Shown here one piece after another: positions 19,326-26,699 of a stretch of DNA of 37,516 nt. The notes below the pieces were generated by a model, which worked only from the letters and a program-made list of their open reading frames with translations, searched no databases and was not told the DNA's origin. Source of the stretch: Dichelobacter nodosus (lineage in GTDB: Bacteria > Pseudomonadota > Gammaproteobacteria > Cardiobacteriales > Cardiobacteriaceae); NCBI RefSeq assembly GCF_001263335.1, contig NZ_LGVW01000029.1, positions 1 through 37,516 of the forward strand. The letters are read 5' to 3'. Positions within the stretch are counted from its first letter, which is position 1. Each line of letters opens with the position of its first letter. The position numbers and the translations under genes are program-made.

Positions 19326-19354
19326 AGTATATCATTTGCTAAATACGCTGACAG
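19326..19354 (-). promoter_or_regulatory. Promoter for the ygdI-like/metF/murJ/tam/mla run
   Basis: On the minus strand there is CTGTCA (19354-19349, four of six matches to TTGACA), a 17-base spacer, and an extended -10 TGATATACT whose TATACT lies at 19331-19326. The start of transcription would fall about 30 bases before the lipoprotein ATG. It overlaps the control region of the divergent rhlB. Confidence 0.65.
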
Positions 19355-19373
19355 CTAGCAATCGTGCTATACT
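19348..19373 (+). promoter_or_regulatory. Extended -10 promoter of rhlB
   Basis: TGCTATACT (19365-19373) is an extended -10 element (TGn plus TATACT). CTGACA at 19348-19353 resembles a -35 but sits only 14 bases away, so the extended -10 probably does the work. Transcription would start near 19380, leaving a leader of about 36 bases before the rhlB ATG. Confidence 0.55.
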
Positions 19374-19415
19374 CACGCCATTTCTTACTTTACCCATTGT
19401 TAATAACTTTTATTT

Positions 19416-20714
19416 ATGACAAACGAAAATAAAAATACCGCACATTTTACTGATTTTCCGATTCATAGCGCTCTTTTAGAAGCTTTAGAAGATATTCATT
19501 TTACAAAAACAACACCGATTCAAGCACAAACATTGCCTTTAACTTTAGCGGGTTACGATGTTATGGGCATTGCGCAAACGGGAACGGGAAAAACAGCGGC
19601 TTTTTTACTTTCTTTAATGCATTATTTAATGACAAATCCCGTTCACCCAAAAGCAAAAGGTCCGTGGGCAATTGTTTTGGCGCCGACTCGGGAATTGGCA
19701 ATTCAAATTAAAAAAGAAATGGATCTTTTGGGCGCTTATACGGGTTTGGTGAGTCTCGCGATTTATGGCGGCACTTCGATCGAGCATCAGAAAAAACTGT
19801 TTCAGGCGTGCAATGTTGACGTTATCATCGGCACGCCGGGCAGAATTATCGATTTATTCAAACAAAAAGTATTTCGCCTTAAAAATATTGAAGTATGCGT
19901 TTTAGATGAAGCCGATCGCATGTTTGATTTGGGTTTTATTGATGACGTGCGTTATTTATTGCGACAAATGCCGCCTGCTTATGAACGATTAAATTTATTA
20001 TTCAGCGCCACGATGCCGCAAAAAGTGCAAGAATTGGCTTATGAACATTTCAACGCGCCGAAAGTAGTTGCGATTGAAAGCCAACAAACCACGGCAAACA
20101 ATATCACGCATTATCTTTATCACACCGCAAAACACGAAAAAACACCTTTATTATTAGGACTTTTTGCCCGCGAACGTCCCGAGCGCAGCATGATTTTTTT
20201 AAATACCAAACACGATTTAGAACGGCTTAGTTTGGTTTTAACGGCTAATGGTTATCATAACGCGGCGTTATCAGGCGACGTTGCGCAGAAAAAACGCGAG
20301 CAAATTATTCGTGATTTTCAAGAAGGAACGGTTAATATCGTGGTGGCAACTGATGTTGCGGCGCGCGGCATTCATATTGACGGCATCACGCACGTTTTTA
20401 ATTATGATTTACCACAAATTGCTGAGGATTACGTGCATCGCATCGGACGCACCGCGCGCGCGGGCGCATCGGGCACGGCAATTAGTTTTGCTTGCGAAGA
20501 ATACGTTTATTCTTTGCCCGAAATTGAACATTTTTTAGGCGAAAAAATTCCGGTAAAACCCATTGAAGAATCTTTGATTGTAGACGTTATTCCGCCGAGC
20601 GATGAAGCGCTCGATGCTTTACGCAATGAAAAAGAAAGCCGCATTCGTATCCACAACCGCGGCAATCGTAAGCCGATGACGAAATCAATCCGCCGCCGGC
20701 GTTATCAAAAATAA
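19416..20714 (+). CDS. rhlB: DEAD-box ATP-dependent RNA helicase RhlB
   Basis: This 432-residue RNA helicase has all DEAD-box motifs in order: Q motif TTPIQAQTLPL, motif I AQTGTGKT, Ia APTRELA, II LDEADRMFD, III SAT, V ATDVAARGIHIDG and VI HRIGRTARAG, then a short basic tail. The segments 'LPLTLAGYDVMGIAQTGTGKT' (split about 41-61) and 'ACEEYVYSLPEIEHFLG' are characteristic of RhlB, which unwinds RNA for the RNase E degradosome in gammaproteobacteria. No ribosome-binding purine run is visible before the ATG at 19416; the leader there is A/T-rich. Its stop lies two bases from the stop of the convergent nitroreductase gene. Confidence 0.93.
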   Translation: MTNENKNTAHFTDFPIHSALLEALEDIHFTKTTPIQAQTLPLTLAGYDVMGIAQTGTGKTAAFLLSLMHYLMTNPVHPKAKGPWAIVLAPTRELAIQIKKEMDLLGAYTGLVSLAIYGGTSIEHQKKLFQACNVDVIIGTPGRIIDLFKQKVFRLKNIEVCVLDEADRMFDLGFIDDVRYLLRQMPPAYERLNLLFSATMPQKVQELAYEHFNAPKVVAIESQQTTANNITHYLYHTAKHEKTPLLLGLFARERPERSMIFLNTKHDLERLSLVLTANGYHNAALSGDVAQKKREQIIRDFQEGTVNIVVATDVAARGIHIDGITHVFNYDLPQIAEDYVHRIGRTARAGASGTAISFACEEYVYSLPEIEHFLGEKIPVKPIEESLIVDVIPPSDEALDALRNEKESRIRIHNRGNRKPMTKSIRRRRYQK

Positions 20715-20716
20715 TA

Positions 20717-21379
20717 TTATTCTACCCAAGAAACCAATTCGTTGAATGGTTTGCGGCTTTTCGGGCGCGGCTCTTTTGCGCGATAACCAAAAGTAACCAT
20801 CACAGAAATGCCGTATTCTTGCGGATCAAAAACTTGTGCTTCCGCCAAAATACGGCTGACTTCCGCATAATCAAATCCTTCTATCGGGCAAGAATCAATG
20901 CCTAATAAGGCTGCTGCCATCATCATATTGGCTAAAGCGATATACGTTTGTTTGCTCGCCCAATCAAATAAAGTGCGTTCACTTTCTAAAATACGCATAT
21001 CGTGTTCTTGAAATTTTTGGTAGACGGCAACGGCTTTAGCAATTTGCTCATCAGAAAGTTGCCGTTTTAACAATGCTTCTTTAAAAAAATCAGAATCATA
21101 ACGCGCATTTTTCTTTGCCAATAAAATCACGAGATGGCTGGCGTGATCGATTTGTGTGGCAAGTCCCCAGCTAACAGGTTTGATTGCTTGGCGCAACGCT
21201 TTATTTTGTAAAACAACAAATTTCCACGGTTCGGAACCGACCGAGCTCGGCGATAAACGCGCACTTTCTAAAATGCATTGAAAATCTTCCTGACTGATTT
21301 TTTTCTCCGCATCATAATGGCGCGTGGCGCTACGAAAATGAAATAGTGATAAAACTTCTTCGGTGGTCATTTGAGACAT
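20717..21379 (-). CDS. Nitroreductase-family NAD(P)H-dependent flavoprotein (NfsB-like)
   Basis: This 220-residue FMN-dependent oxidoreductase of the nitroreductase fold has an N-terminal 'FHFRSATRHYDAEKKIS' with the flavin-contacting Arg-Ser, 'LSPSSVGSEPWKFVVLQN', and a C-terminal 'YGISVMVTFGYRAKEP'. Length and layout are closest to NfsB-type enzymes, which reduce quinones and nitroaromatics, but the natural substrate is not evident. The start is ATG at 21379 with AAGGAA upstream. It is a single-gene unit between the terminator of the CheX operon and the convergent rhlB. Confidence 0.88.
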   Translation of the reverse strand: MSQMTTEEVLSLFHFRSATRHYDAEKKISQEDFQCILESARLSPSSVGSEPWKFVVLQNKALRQAIKPVSWGLATQIDHASHLVILLAKKNARYDSDFFKEALLKRQLSDEQIAKAVAVYQKFQEHDMRILESERTLFDWASKQTYIALANMMMAAALLGIDSCPIEGFDYAEVSRILAEAQVFDPQEYGISVMVTFGYRAKEPRPKSRKPFNELVSWVE

Positions 21380-21395
21380 TATTATTCCTTTGTGA

Positions 21396-21425
21396 TCAAA
21401 AAATAGCCTGTAAAAACAGGCTATT
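21396..21425 (-). terminator. Terminator of the kinase/CheY/CheX operon
   Basis: A perfect 10-bp stem AATAGCCTGT/ACAGGCTATT with a 4-base loop (21402-21425) is followed on the minus strand by a run of T's. It lies 28 bases past the cheX-like stop and before the nitroreductase start. Confidence 0.92.
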
Positions 21426-21453
21426 CATCATATTTATACCATGCGTTCAACAA

Positions 21454-21909
21454 TTAGCCTTCCTGTAAGCAAATGACAATTGCTGCGGCGTATTGTTTCC
21501 AAGTAATCGGAATAACATAAGAACGCGCATCTTTTGGTAAATAAATTTCGCCCGGTGTACCTTGGATAACCATCGGCACGGAAATCATAAAGGTTTCACC
21601 ATATTCACTGCGCGCGTTACCAGAAATGGTATTAGCGATTTCGCCTACTAAATCCAGCATACTGGATTCATTATTATCATTTTCACCAATGGATAACAAA
21701 ATGTGACGCAATAAAACTTTTGGCGCAGTGAAATAAACGCAACCGCGATAAGGTCCAGATATCCCAATAATGCCTGTGTAATCATGAGCTTTGGGCGTAT
21801 TATTTTCGACCAAATACGGAGTTCCCACTTCTGCATTGATATTATTTACTTCATTGAAAAAGCGGTTTACGCCATCAATAAATACCTGCATTCTTTCTTC
21901 TTTAATCAT
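21454..21909 (-). CDS. CheX-type phosphatase of CheY
   Basis: This 151-residue protein of the CheC/CheX/FliY phosphatase superfamily has the CheX-like layout. An N-terminal helix 'MQVFIDGVNRFFNEV' precedes the active helix with the expected E-x-x-N pair, Glu90 and Asn93, in LVGEIANTISGNA, and a beta-rich C-terminal half. CheX proteins dephosphorylate CheY-P. Its ATG overlaps the upstream CheY-like stop (ATGA), with GGAGGA before it, so the two are translationally coupled. This strongly suggests it resets that regulator. It ends at a strong terminator as the last gene of the operon. Confidence 0.88.
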   Translation of the reverse strand: MIKEERMQVFIDGVNRFFNEVNNINAEVGTPYLVENNTPKAHDYTGIIGISGPYRGCVYFTAPKVLLRHILLSIGENDNNESSMLDLVGEIANTISGNARSEYGETFMISVPMVIQGTPGEIYLPKDARSYVIPITWKQYAAAIVICLQEG

Positions 21910-22274
21910 GCCATATCCTCCATCATCTCGGTCAATGCATCTACAAGTTGTTCATCTGAAAATGGTTTTGTTAAAAAGCCATTGGCGCCTAATTCTAACG
22001 CTTTAATTCCAGTTGCCTTATCAGACAAGGCGGATACAACTAATATTTGAATTTTTGGGTTAATTTCAATCAAAGATTTTATACATTCCAAACCGTCCAT
22101 TTCCGGCATTGTTAAGTCCATCGTTACGACGTCCGGATGTAAACTTTTACACAAACTAATAGCTTCCGCGCCATTTTTTGCTTTACCCACAATTTTAAAT
22201 GGCGCATCATTGGGTAACCGCGCAATTTTGTTGCGGATAATCATCGAATCATCAACAATCATTAATCGATACAT
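21906..22274 (-). CDS. Single-domain CheY-like response regulator
   Basis: This 122-residue receiver domain with no output domain has the full phosphorylation site: acidic pair Asp8-Asp9 in IVDDS, phosphoacceptor Asp53 in TMDLTMPEMDG, Ser81 in VVSALSDK and Lys103 in LTKPFS. As a stand-alone receiver it should act by protein-protein contact, as CheY does at the flagellar switch or in pilus control. The target is not visible here. The start is ATG at 22274 with AGGAAG upstream. It lies 12 bases after the kinase gene and overlaps the CheX-type phosphatase gene, so it sits between its likely kinase and phosphatase. Confidence 0.93.
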   Translation of the reverse strand: MYRLMIVDDSMIIRNKIARLPNDAPFKIVGKAKNGAEAISLCKSLHPDVVTMDLTMPEMDGLECIKSLIEINPKIQILVVSALSDKATGIKALELGANGFLTKPFSDEQLVDALTEMMEDMA

Positions 22275-22286
22275 AATACTTCCTAT

Positions 22287-24494
22287 TTATTTTCCAGTAG
22301 CAATTAGACGAATAGTAAATCTTGTAAATTGTCCCGGTTCTGATTTAATCGCCAATTTACCATTCAATGATTTAATGCGATCCCGCACAACGTCCATACC
22401 AACGCCTCGTCCTGCATCTTCTGTACTCATAGTTGCAGTTGACATGCCGGTGACAAAAATCGCGCGATAAAGCTCTTCTCGAGTCATTTCATCAGGATTT
22501 TTATTAAAATCAGGCAATTGACGCAATTTATCGCGAATAGCTTCAATATCAATTCCCTTACCATCGTCTTCTACGATCAAATCGTAAAAACCATCACGCG
22601 CAATCAAACTCACGCCCAAATGCCCTTGACGACTTTTACCTTTAGCTTTTCGTGCTTCTGGAGTTTCAATACCATGAACCATGGCATTACGAATTAACTG
22701 AACTGCAACGGATTTAATCATATCCATCTTTTTCTCATCAAACGGCGCTTTGCTAAAGCCTTCAACTACCGCCTCAACCAGCTTATAGTTACGCTCTGCA
22801 ACTTGTTCAGCATATTGTTTTAAATACTGATCGATATCACCATGATGCATTTGTGCTGCAGCATTTTGTAAAGTTTTCGCCTCATCACCGCCGGCGCCTT
22901 GAGTTGCGTGCGTGATCAAGCGTTGTTGCAAGCTACGTGTGATATTCAATTGTTCCATCATAGCGTCCAAAGAAACCGCAACCGCTAAGAAGTCGTCCCC
23001 AGCCAATTCTTGTTGACCGCGCAACTCTTTAAGTTTGTTTTCCATTTCTTCAGCAATAACCACAAATCGGTCAAATTCCAAAGCCGAAGATTCCCCTTTA
23101 AACGCATGAATTTCTCGGAAAATTTCATCAATTTTCGCCCGCAAACCGTGAGAACCGCGCGCATTCGGGTTACGCAAAATCGTGTTAATTTTTTCCGCAA
23201 CTTCGTCACCGCGCCGCATATAACCTGCCAAAATATCAGGATCAACCCGCAATACTTTAACCAGCATTTCCACTTGACGGTTGTTTTGTTCACGTTCTTT
23301 TTCCAACCGTTGTTCGAGTAATACGGATTCCGTAATATCGGTTACAGAAACCAGCACCCGCTTAATTTCTTTATCTTCAAATACACGGTTAAAGTCGAAA
23401 CGCAAGAAGCGGTCGTTTAATCCCCCTTGCTTATCATCGATAAATACTTGAATCCGGTTCAACGGGTTCAATGATTTAATCAAAGATTCTTTAACCCGCG
23501 GTTTAAATAATTGACGAATATAACTTTTCGTATTTTCGATATCTGTTTTGCTTAATACGTTATCGAGAACCGCCTCAAAGTCTTGTCCTCCCATTTCTAC
23601 CCCAGGCAAAATGGTTTTTAACGCATTAGATTGTTGGTGACCAACGCGCAAGTCTTCCCCAATCAAAAACAAACCTTCTTGAACGGAACCCATGATTTCG
23701 TCCGTTTCGCGCCGCGCAATCGCTGCTTCACGGTCAGCTTTTGAAAGGCTTCGATAAATCACGAAATAAGTGATGAATAAGAAATAAATGATAACCGCCG
23801 CAATCGCGCCAGATTGCAATTGACTTTGAAACTTAGCATTCTTTGTTACTTCTTGTTGCACCGTTCTAATCACGCCGTCGGCACTTTCTGTTAAGTTCAA
23901 GTTAGAGGTTTTCGCTTGAGTCATCGCTGATTCCAATTCATCGGAGCTGTCAGACATAATATCGTCAGCAACGGCTAAATAAGCTTGTAACTTTTCTTGC
24001 AGAGGTTTCCAATATTCATCGATAGTTGCTAAATATTTTTTTACCTCTTCGTTTTTATTGGCTTCGATTCTCGCAGTAGAACCATCGAGCTGTGTATCAG
24101 TTCCGCCGTCTTTCAGTGTTGCAATGATTTTGGTAAAACCGTCGGTATTGTTTTGCATTCGTGTTAACAAAGAACGCATGTGCGGACTGTTTGTATCCTC
24201 ACCATAACTCGCTTGCGCGTCGAAAATATCCCGAATGATTTCCCGACTGTATTGATTAATTTTTTGTGCTGCTTGGATCTGCGCCGTATTCGCTCGTGCG
24301 TGATTGGCAATCCGCATATCTTGAACGATAACAACAGCGAACAAGAGAACCAGCCCCAAAATTGAAATAATCAACCCCATGTACCGTCGCAGCGTTCCCT
24401 GATGGACGACTTCGTTCGATAAAGATGATTCCGATACCCTTTCTGGTGCCGCGCTATTATCATCTGCTTTCTTTCTGCCAAATTTAAAAGCCAT
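22287..24494 (-). CDS. Membrane-anchored CheA-like histidine kinase with Hpt domain
   Basis: This 735-residue sensor kinase has an unusual build. TM1 is about 39-58 and TM2 about 229-249, enclosing a mostly helical periplasmic domain reminiscent of PilJ-type sensors. A cytoplasmic PAS-like segment (about 262-390) and a coiled coil follow. Next is a phosphotransfer (Hpt) helix with His463 in EIHAFKGESSALEF, then a CheA-type ATPase with N box LIRNAMVHGIE (600-610), EDDGKGID (642-649) and GRGVGMDVV (695-703). No CheW/SH3 domain, receiver or methyl-accepting domain is seen, so sensing, phosphotransfer and ATPase lie in one chain. I infer His463 is phosphorylated and passes phosphate to the CheY-like protein encoded 12 bases downstream. 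The start is ATG at 24494 with GAGGGA upstream. Confidence 0.9.
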   Translation of the reverse strand: MAFKFGRKKADDNSAAPERVSESSLSNEVVHQGTLRRYMGLIISILGLVLLFAVVIVQDMRIANHARANTAQIQAAQKINQYSREIIRDIFDAQASYGEDTNSPHMRSLLTRMQNNTDGFTKIIATLKDGGTDTQLDGSTARIEANKNEEVKKYLATIDEYWKPLQEKLQAYLAVADDIMSDSSDELESAMTQAKTSNLNLTESADGVIRTVQQEVTKNAKFQSQLQSGAIAAVIIYFLFITYFVIYRSLSKADREAAIARRETDEIMGSVQEGLFLIGEDLRVGHQQSNALKTILPGVEMGGQDFEAVLDNVLSKTDIENTKSYIRQLFKPRVKESLIKSLNPLNRIQVFIDDKQGGLNDRFLRFDFNRVFEDKEIKRVLVSVTDITESVLLEQRLEKEREQNNRQVEMLVKVLRVDPDILAGYMRRGDEVAEKINTILRNPNARGSHGLRAKIDEIFREIHAFKGESSALEFDRFVVIAEEMENKLKELRGQQELAGDDFLAVAVSLDAMMEQLNITRSLQQRLITHATQGAGGDEAKTLQNAAAQMHHGDIDQYLKQYAEQVAERNYKLVEAVVEGFSKAPFDEKKMDMIKSVAVQLIRNAMVHGIETPEARKAKGKSRQGHLGVSLIARDGFYDLIVEDDGKGIDIEAIRDKLRQLPDFNKNPDEMTREELYRAIFVTGMSTATMSTEDAGRGVGMDVVRDRIKSLNGKLAIKSEPGQFTRFTIRLIATGK

Positions 24495-24697
24495 TTTCTT
24501 CCCTCAATAAATTAACTTTACAAAATTATTTCCCTGCATATGAATCACACACCATTTAGCTCTTATCGCGCGTTAATTAAAGGTACTGTGACGGTTTAAA
24601 TACTACTACATCTTAGCAAACAAGAGTACAAAAAAGCCGCCTTACGAAGTTTCAATCATTTGATAAAAACCAACGAATGCTTTGAAAAACAGAAATT

Positions 24698-24726
24698 TTG
24701 TCATCTGGAATGCTAATCTGTACGAT
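24698..24726 (+). promoter_or_regulatory. Promoter of the glycosyltransferase gene
   Basis: TTGTCA (24698-24703) and TACGAT (24721-24726) are separated by exactly 17 bases, five and four matches to the sigma-70 hexamers. The start point would be near 24733, leaving a leader of about 28 bases before the ATG at 24761. This argues against translation from the TTG at 24698. The rest of the 266-base divergent gap holds no clear kinase promoter. Confidence 0.55.
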
Positions 24727-24760
24727 ATTAGCGGTGAGAATTCTAACAGGAAATAAGAAA

Positions 24761-25492
24761 ATGTGCTTGTCTGCTGTCATCATTGTAAAAAATGCAGAAC
24801 ATACCTTAGAAAAAACACTTCAATCCCTTAGTTTATTTAAAGAAATATTAATATATGACACTGGTTCAACTGATAAAAGCAAAACCATTGCCTTAACATT
24901 TGCCAACGTTCGCTGGATTGACGGTTACTTTGATCAATTCGGCACAACGAAAAATCGTGCGGTGGCAACTGCGCGTTATGATTGGATATTTTCATTAGAT
25001 GCTGATGAAAGCGTTGATGCACAATTAGCACAATCCATGCTCACTTTTCCGTTTGATAAGCCTGAAACTGTTGGCGAGATTTTGCGCGAAAATTGGTTTT
25101 ATGGACAAGCGGTAACGGTTGGCGGCTGGGGAAACGACCGTCTCATTCGTCTTTTTCATCGGCGTTACCATCAATTTTCCAACCGCTGCGTGCATGAATC
25201 CGTCGTTATCGATAAAAATACCCACGTTATTGCCCTTTCCGGACGACTCCAACATCAAGCCGTTACCGATTTGGCGCAACTCATCACAAAAATAGATCGT
25301 TATTCAGCTTTAAGCGCGCAAATCGTTCCGAAAAAACCATTTTTCATCATCGTATTAAAAACCTTTTACGCCTTTATCCGCAGCTACTTTTTTCAATGCG
25401 GTTTTTTAGCCGGCTGGCGCGGATTTACCATTGCCGTTTATGAAGCCAATAACGTTTATTTCAAATATTTACGTGCCAAAATAAAATCTTAA
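24761..25492 (+). CDS. Family 2 glycosyltransferase (WaaE/KdtX-like, LPS core type)
   Basis: This 243-residue GT-A fold glycosyltransferase has an N-terminal 'LSAVIIVKNAEHTLEKTL', the nucleotide-sugar segment 'IYDTGSTDKSK', the metal-binding 'SLDADES' (DxD-like) and the acceptor-side 'NRCVHESV'. It ends with a hydrophobic/basic amphipathic segment near 'AFIRSYFFQCGFLAGWRG'. These features match enzymes that add a glucose or similar residue to the lipopolysaccharide inner core at the cytoplasmic face of the membrane. The exact sugar and acceptor cannot be read. The start chosen is ATG at 24761 with AGGAAA about ten bases upstream. macA follows 22 bases after its stop, so the three genes may be co-transcribed. 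Confidence 0.85.
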   Translation: MCLSAVIIVKNAEHTLEKTLQSLSLFKEILIYDTGSTDKSKTIALTFANVRWIDGYFDQFGTTKNRAVATARYDWIFSLDADESVDAQLAQSMLTFPFDKPETVGEILRENWFYGQAVTVGGWGNDRLIRLFHRRYHQFSNRCVHESVVIDKNTHVIALSGRLQHQAVTDLAQLITKIDRYSALSAQIVPKKPFFIIVLKTFYAFIRSYFFQCGFLAGWRGFTIAVYEANNVYFKYLRAKIKS

Positions 25493-25514
25493 AATCAAAT
25501 AATTAGGACTATGA

Positions 25515-26699
25515 ATGATCATAAAAACGCTCCAGCAACACCGCCGTATTCTCGTAAAATCATCTCTATTTTTATTACTCATTTGCGGCGGCATTTGGGC
25601 TTATCACCGCTACCAACATCAAAATACCGCCACCCAACCGCATTATTTAACCGCGACCGTTCAAAAAGGAACCATCAGTTATCAAATTAATGCCACCGGC
25701 ATCGTTTATCCGGAAAAAATTGTGGACGTTGGCGCGCAAGTTTCCGGAAAAATTGCACGATTACACGTGAAAATCGGCGATACCGTTAGCGCCGGACAAA
25801 TCGTCGTTGAAATTGATGCAAAAAATCAAGAAAACATGCGCAAAACGGCAACCGCACAATTGCAACGACAAAAAGCCGAACTCGCCAGCGCCAAAGCGCA
25901 TTTACAACAAGCGCAAAAAAATGAACAACGCTCCCGAAAACTATTTCAAAATCAAGCCGGCAGCAAAATTGAATATGAACAAAATACCACCGCTTTAACC
26001 GTCGCAGAAAATAACGTGCGCGCGGCGGAGGCGGCAATTCGTCAAAGTGAACTGACGATTGAATTGGCAGACGTACAATTAAGCGATACCAAAATCCGCG
26101 CGCCCATTAGCGGCACCGTGATTGCAATTGCCGTTGAAGAAGGACAAACCGTCAACGCCGCGCAATCTTCTCCTCTTTTAATCACGCTCGCTCAAACCAA
26201 TACGATGATCGTTAAAGCCGAAATTGCCGAAGCCGATATTGGCGATATTCGCGCGGGATTGCCGGCAAAAATTCATTTGCTCGGTAAAAAAGCGCAATCC
26301 TATCAAGCGCCATTAAATCATATTGATCCCGCGCCGATTTCCGTATCCCAACACGGCGCTTTTGCCCGCAATGAAGCGGTTTATTATTACGCCGATATCA
26401 AACTGCCCAATCCAGAAAATAAATTGCGTTACGGCATGACGGCAAAAATTGCCATTGAAGTTGAACGCGCGGAAAAAACTTTGCTCGTACCGCTCACAGC
26501 TTTGCACGATGATGAAGACGGCACAACCAGCGTTAACGTTTTAACCGCCGAACAACAACCGCAAAAACGCATCGTAAAAACTGGATTGGAAGACGGCATT
26601 AATGCGCAAATCGTGTCGGGATTAACGGAAGGAGAAAACGTCATCATCAGCACTTCGGGAACCGGCGCCGCCTACGAATTCAAAGAAAGAGGTTTGTAA
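25515..26699 (+). CDS. macA: MacA periplasmic adaptor of the MacAB-TolC pump
   Basis: This 394-residue membrane fusion protein has an N-terminal membrane anchor (about 14-30). The first lipoyl half is 'VDVGAQVSGKIARLHVKIGDTV', followed by a long helical hairpin (about 110-185), the second lipoyl half 'IRAPISGTVIAIAVEEGQTV', then beta-barrel and membrane-proximal domains. MacA links the MacB ATPase to an outer-membrane TolC channel and stimulates it. Clients in the family include macrolides, enterotoxin and protoporphyrin; the client here is unknown. The start is ATG at 25515 with AGGA upstream. The stop overlaps the macB ATG by one base (TAATG). No tolC gene is in this window. Confidence 0.92.
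   Translation: MIIKTLQQHRRILVKSSLFLLLICGGIWAYHRYQHQNTATQPHYLTATVQKGTISYQINATGIVYPEKIVDVGAQVSGKIARLHVKIGDTVSAGQIVVEIDAKNQENMRKTATAQLQRQKAELASAKAHLQQAQKNEQRSRKLFQNQAGSKIEYEQNTTALTVAENNVRAAEAAIRQSELTIELADVQLSDTKIRAPISGTVIAIAVEEGQTVNAAQSSPLLITLAQTNTMIVKAEIAEADIGDIRAGLPAKIHLLGKKAQSYQAPLNHIDPAPISVSQHGAFARNEAVYYYADIKLPNPENKLRYGMTAKIAIEVERAEKTLLVPLTALHDDEDGTTSVNVLTAEQQPQKRIVKTGLEDGINAQIVSGLTEGENVIISTSGTGAAYEFKERGL

Noticed and set aside
24495-24600. Flagellar sigma-28-like -10 (CGCGATAA on the minus strand) upstream of the kinase gene
   Set aside because: It matches only six of eight positions, and the segment 11 bases further upstream bears no resemblance to the TAAAGTTT -35 element.
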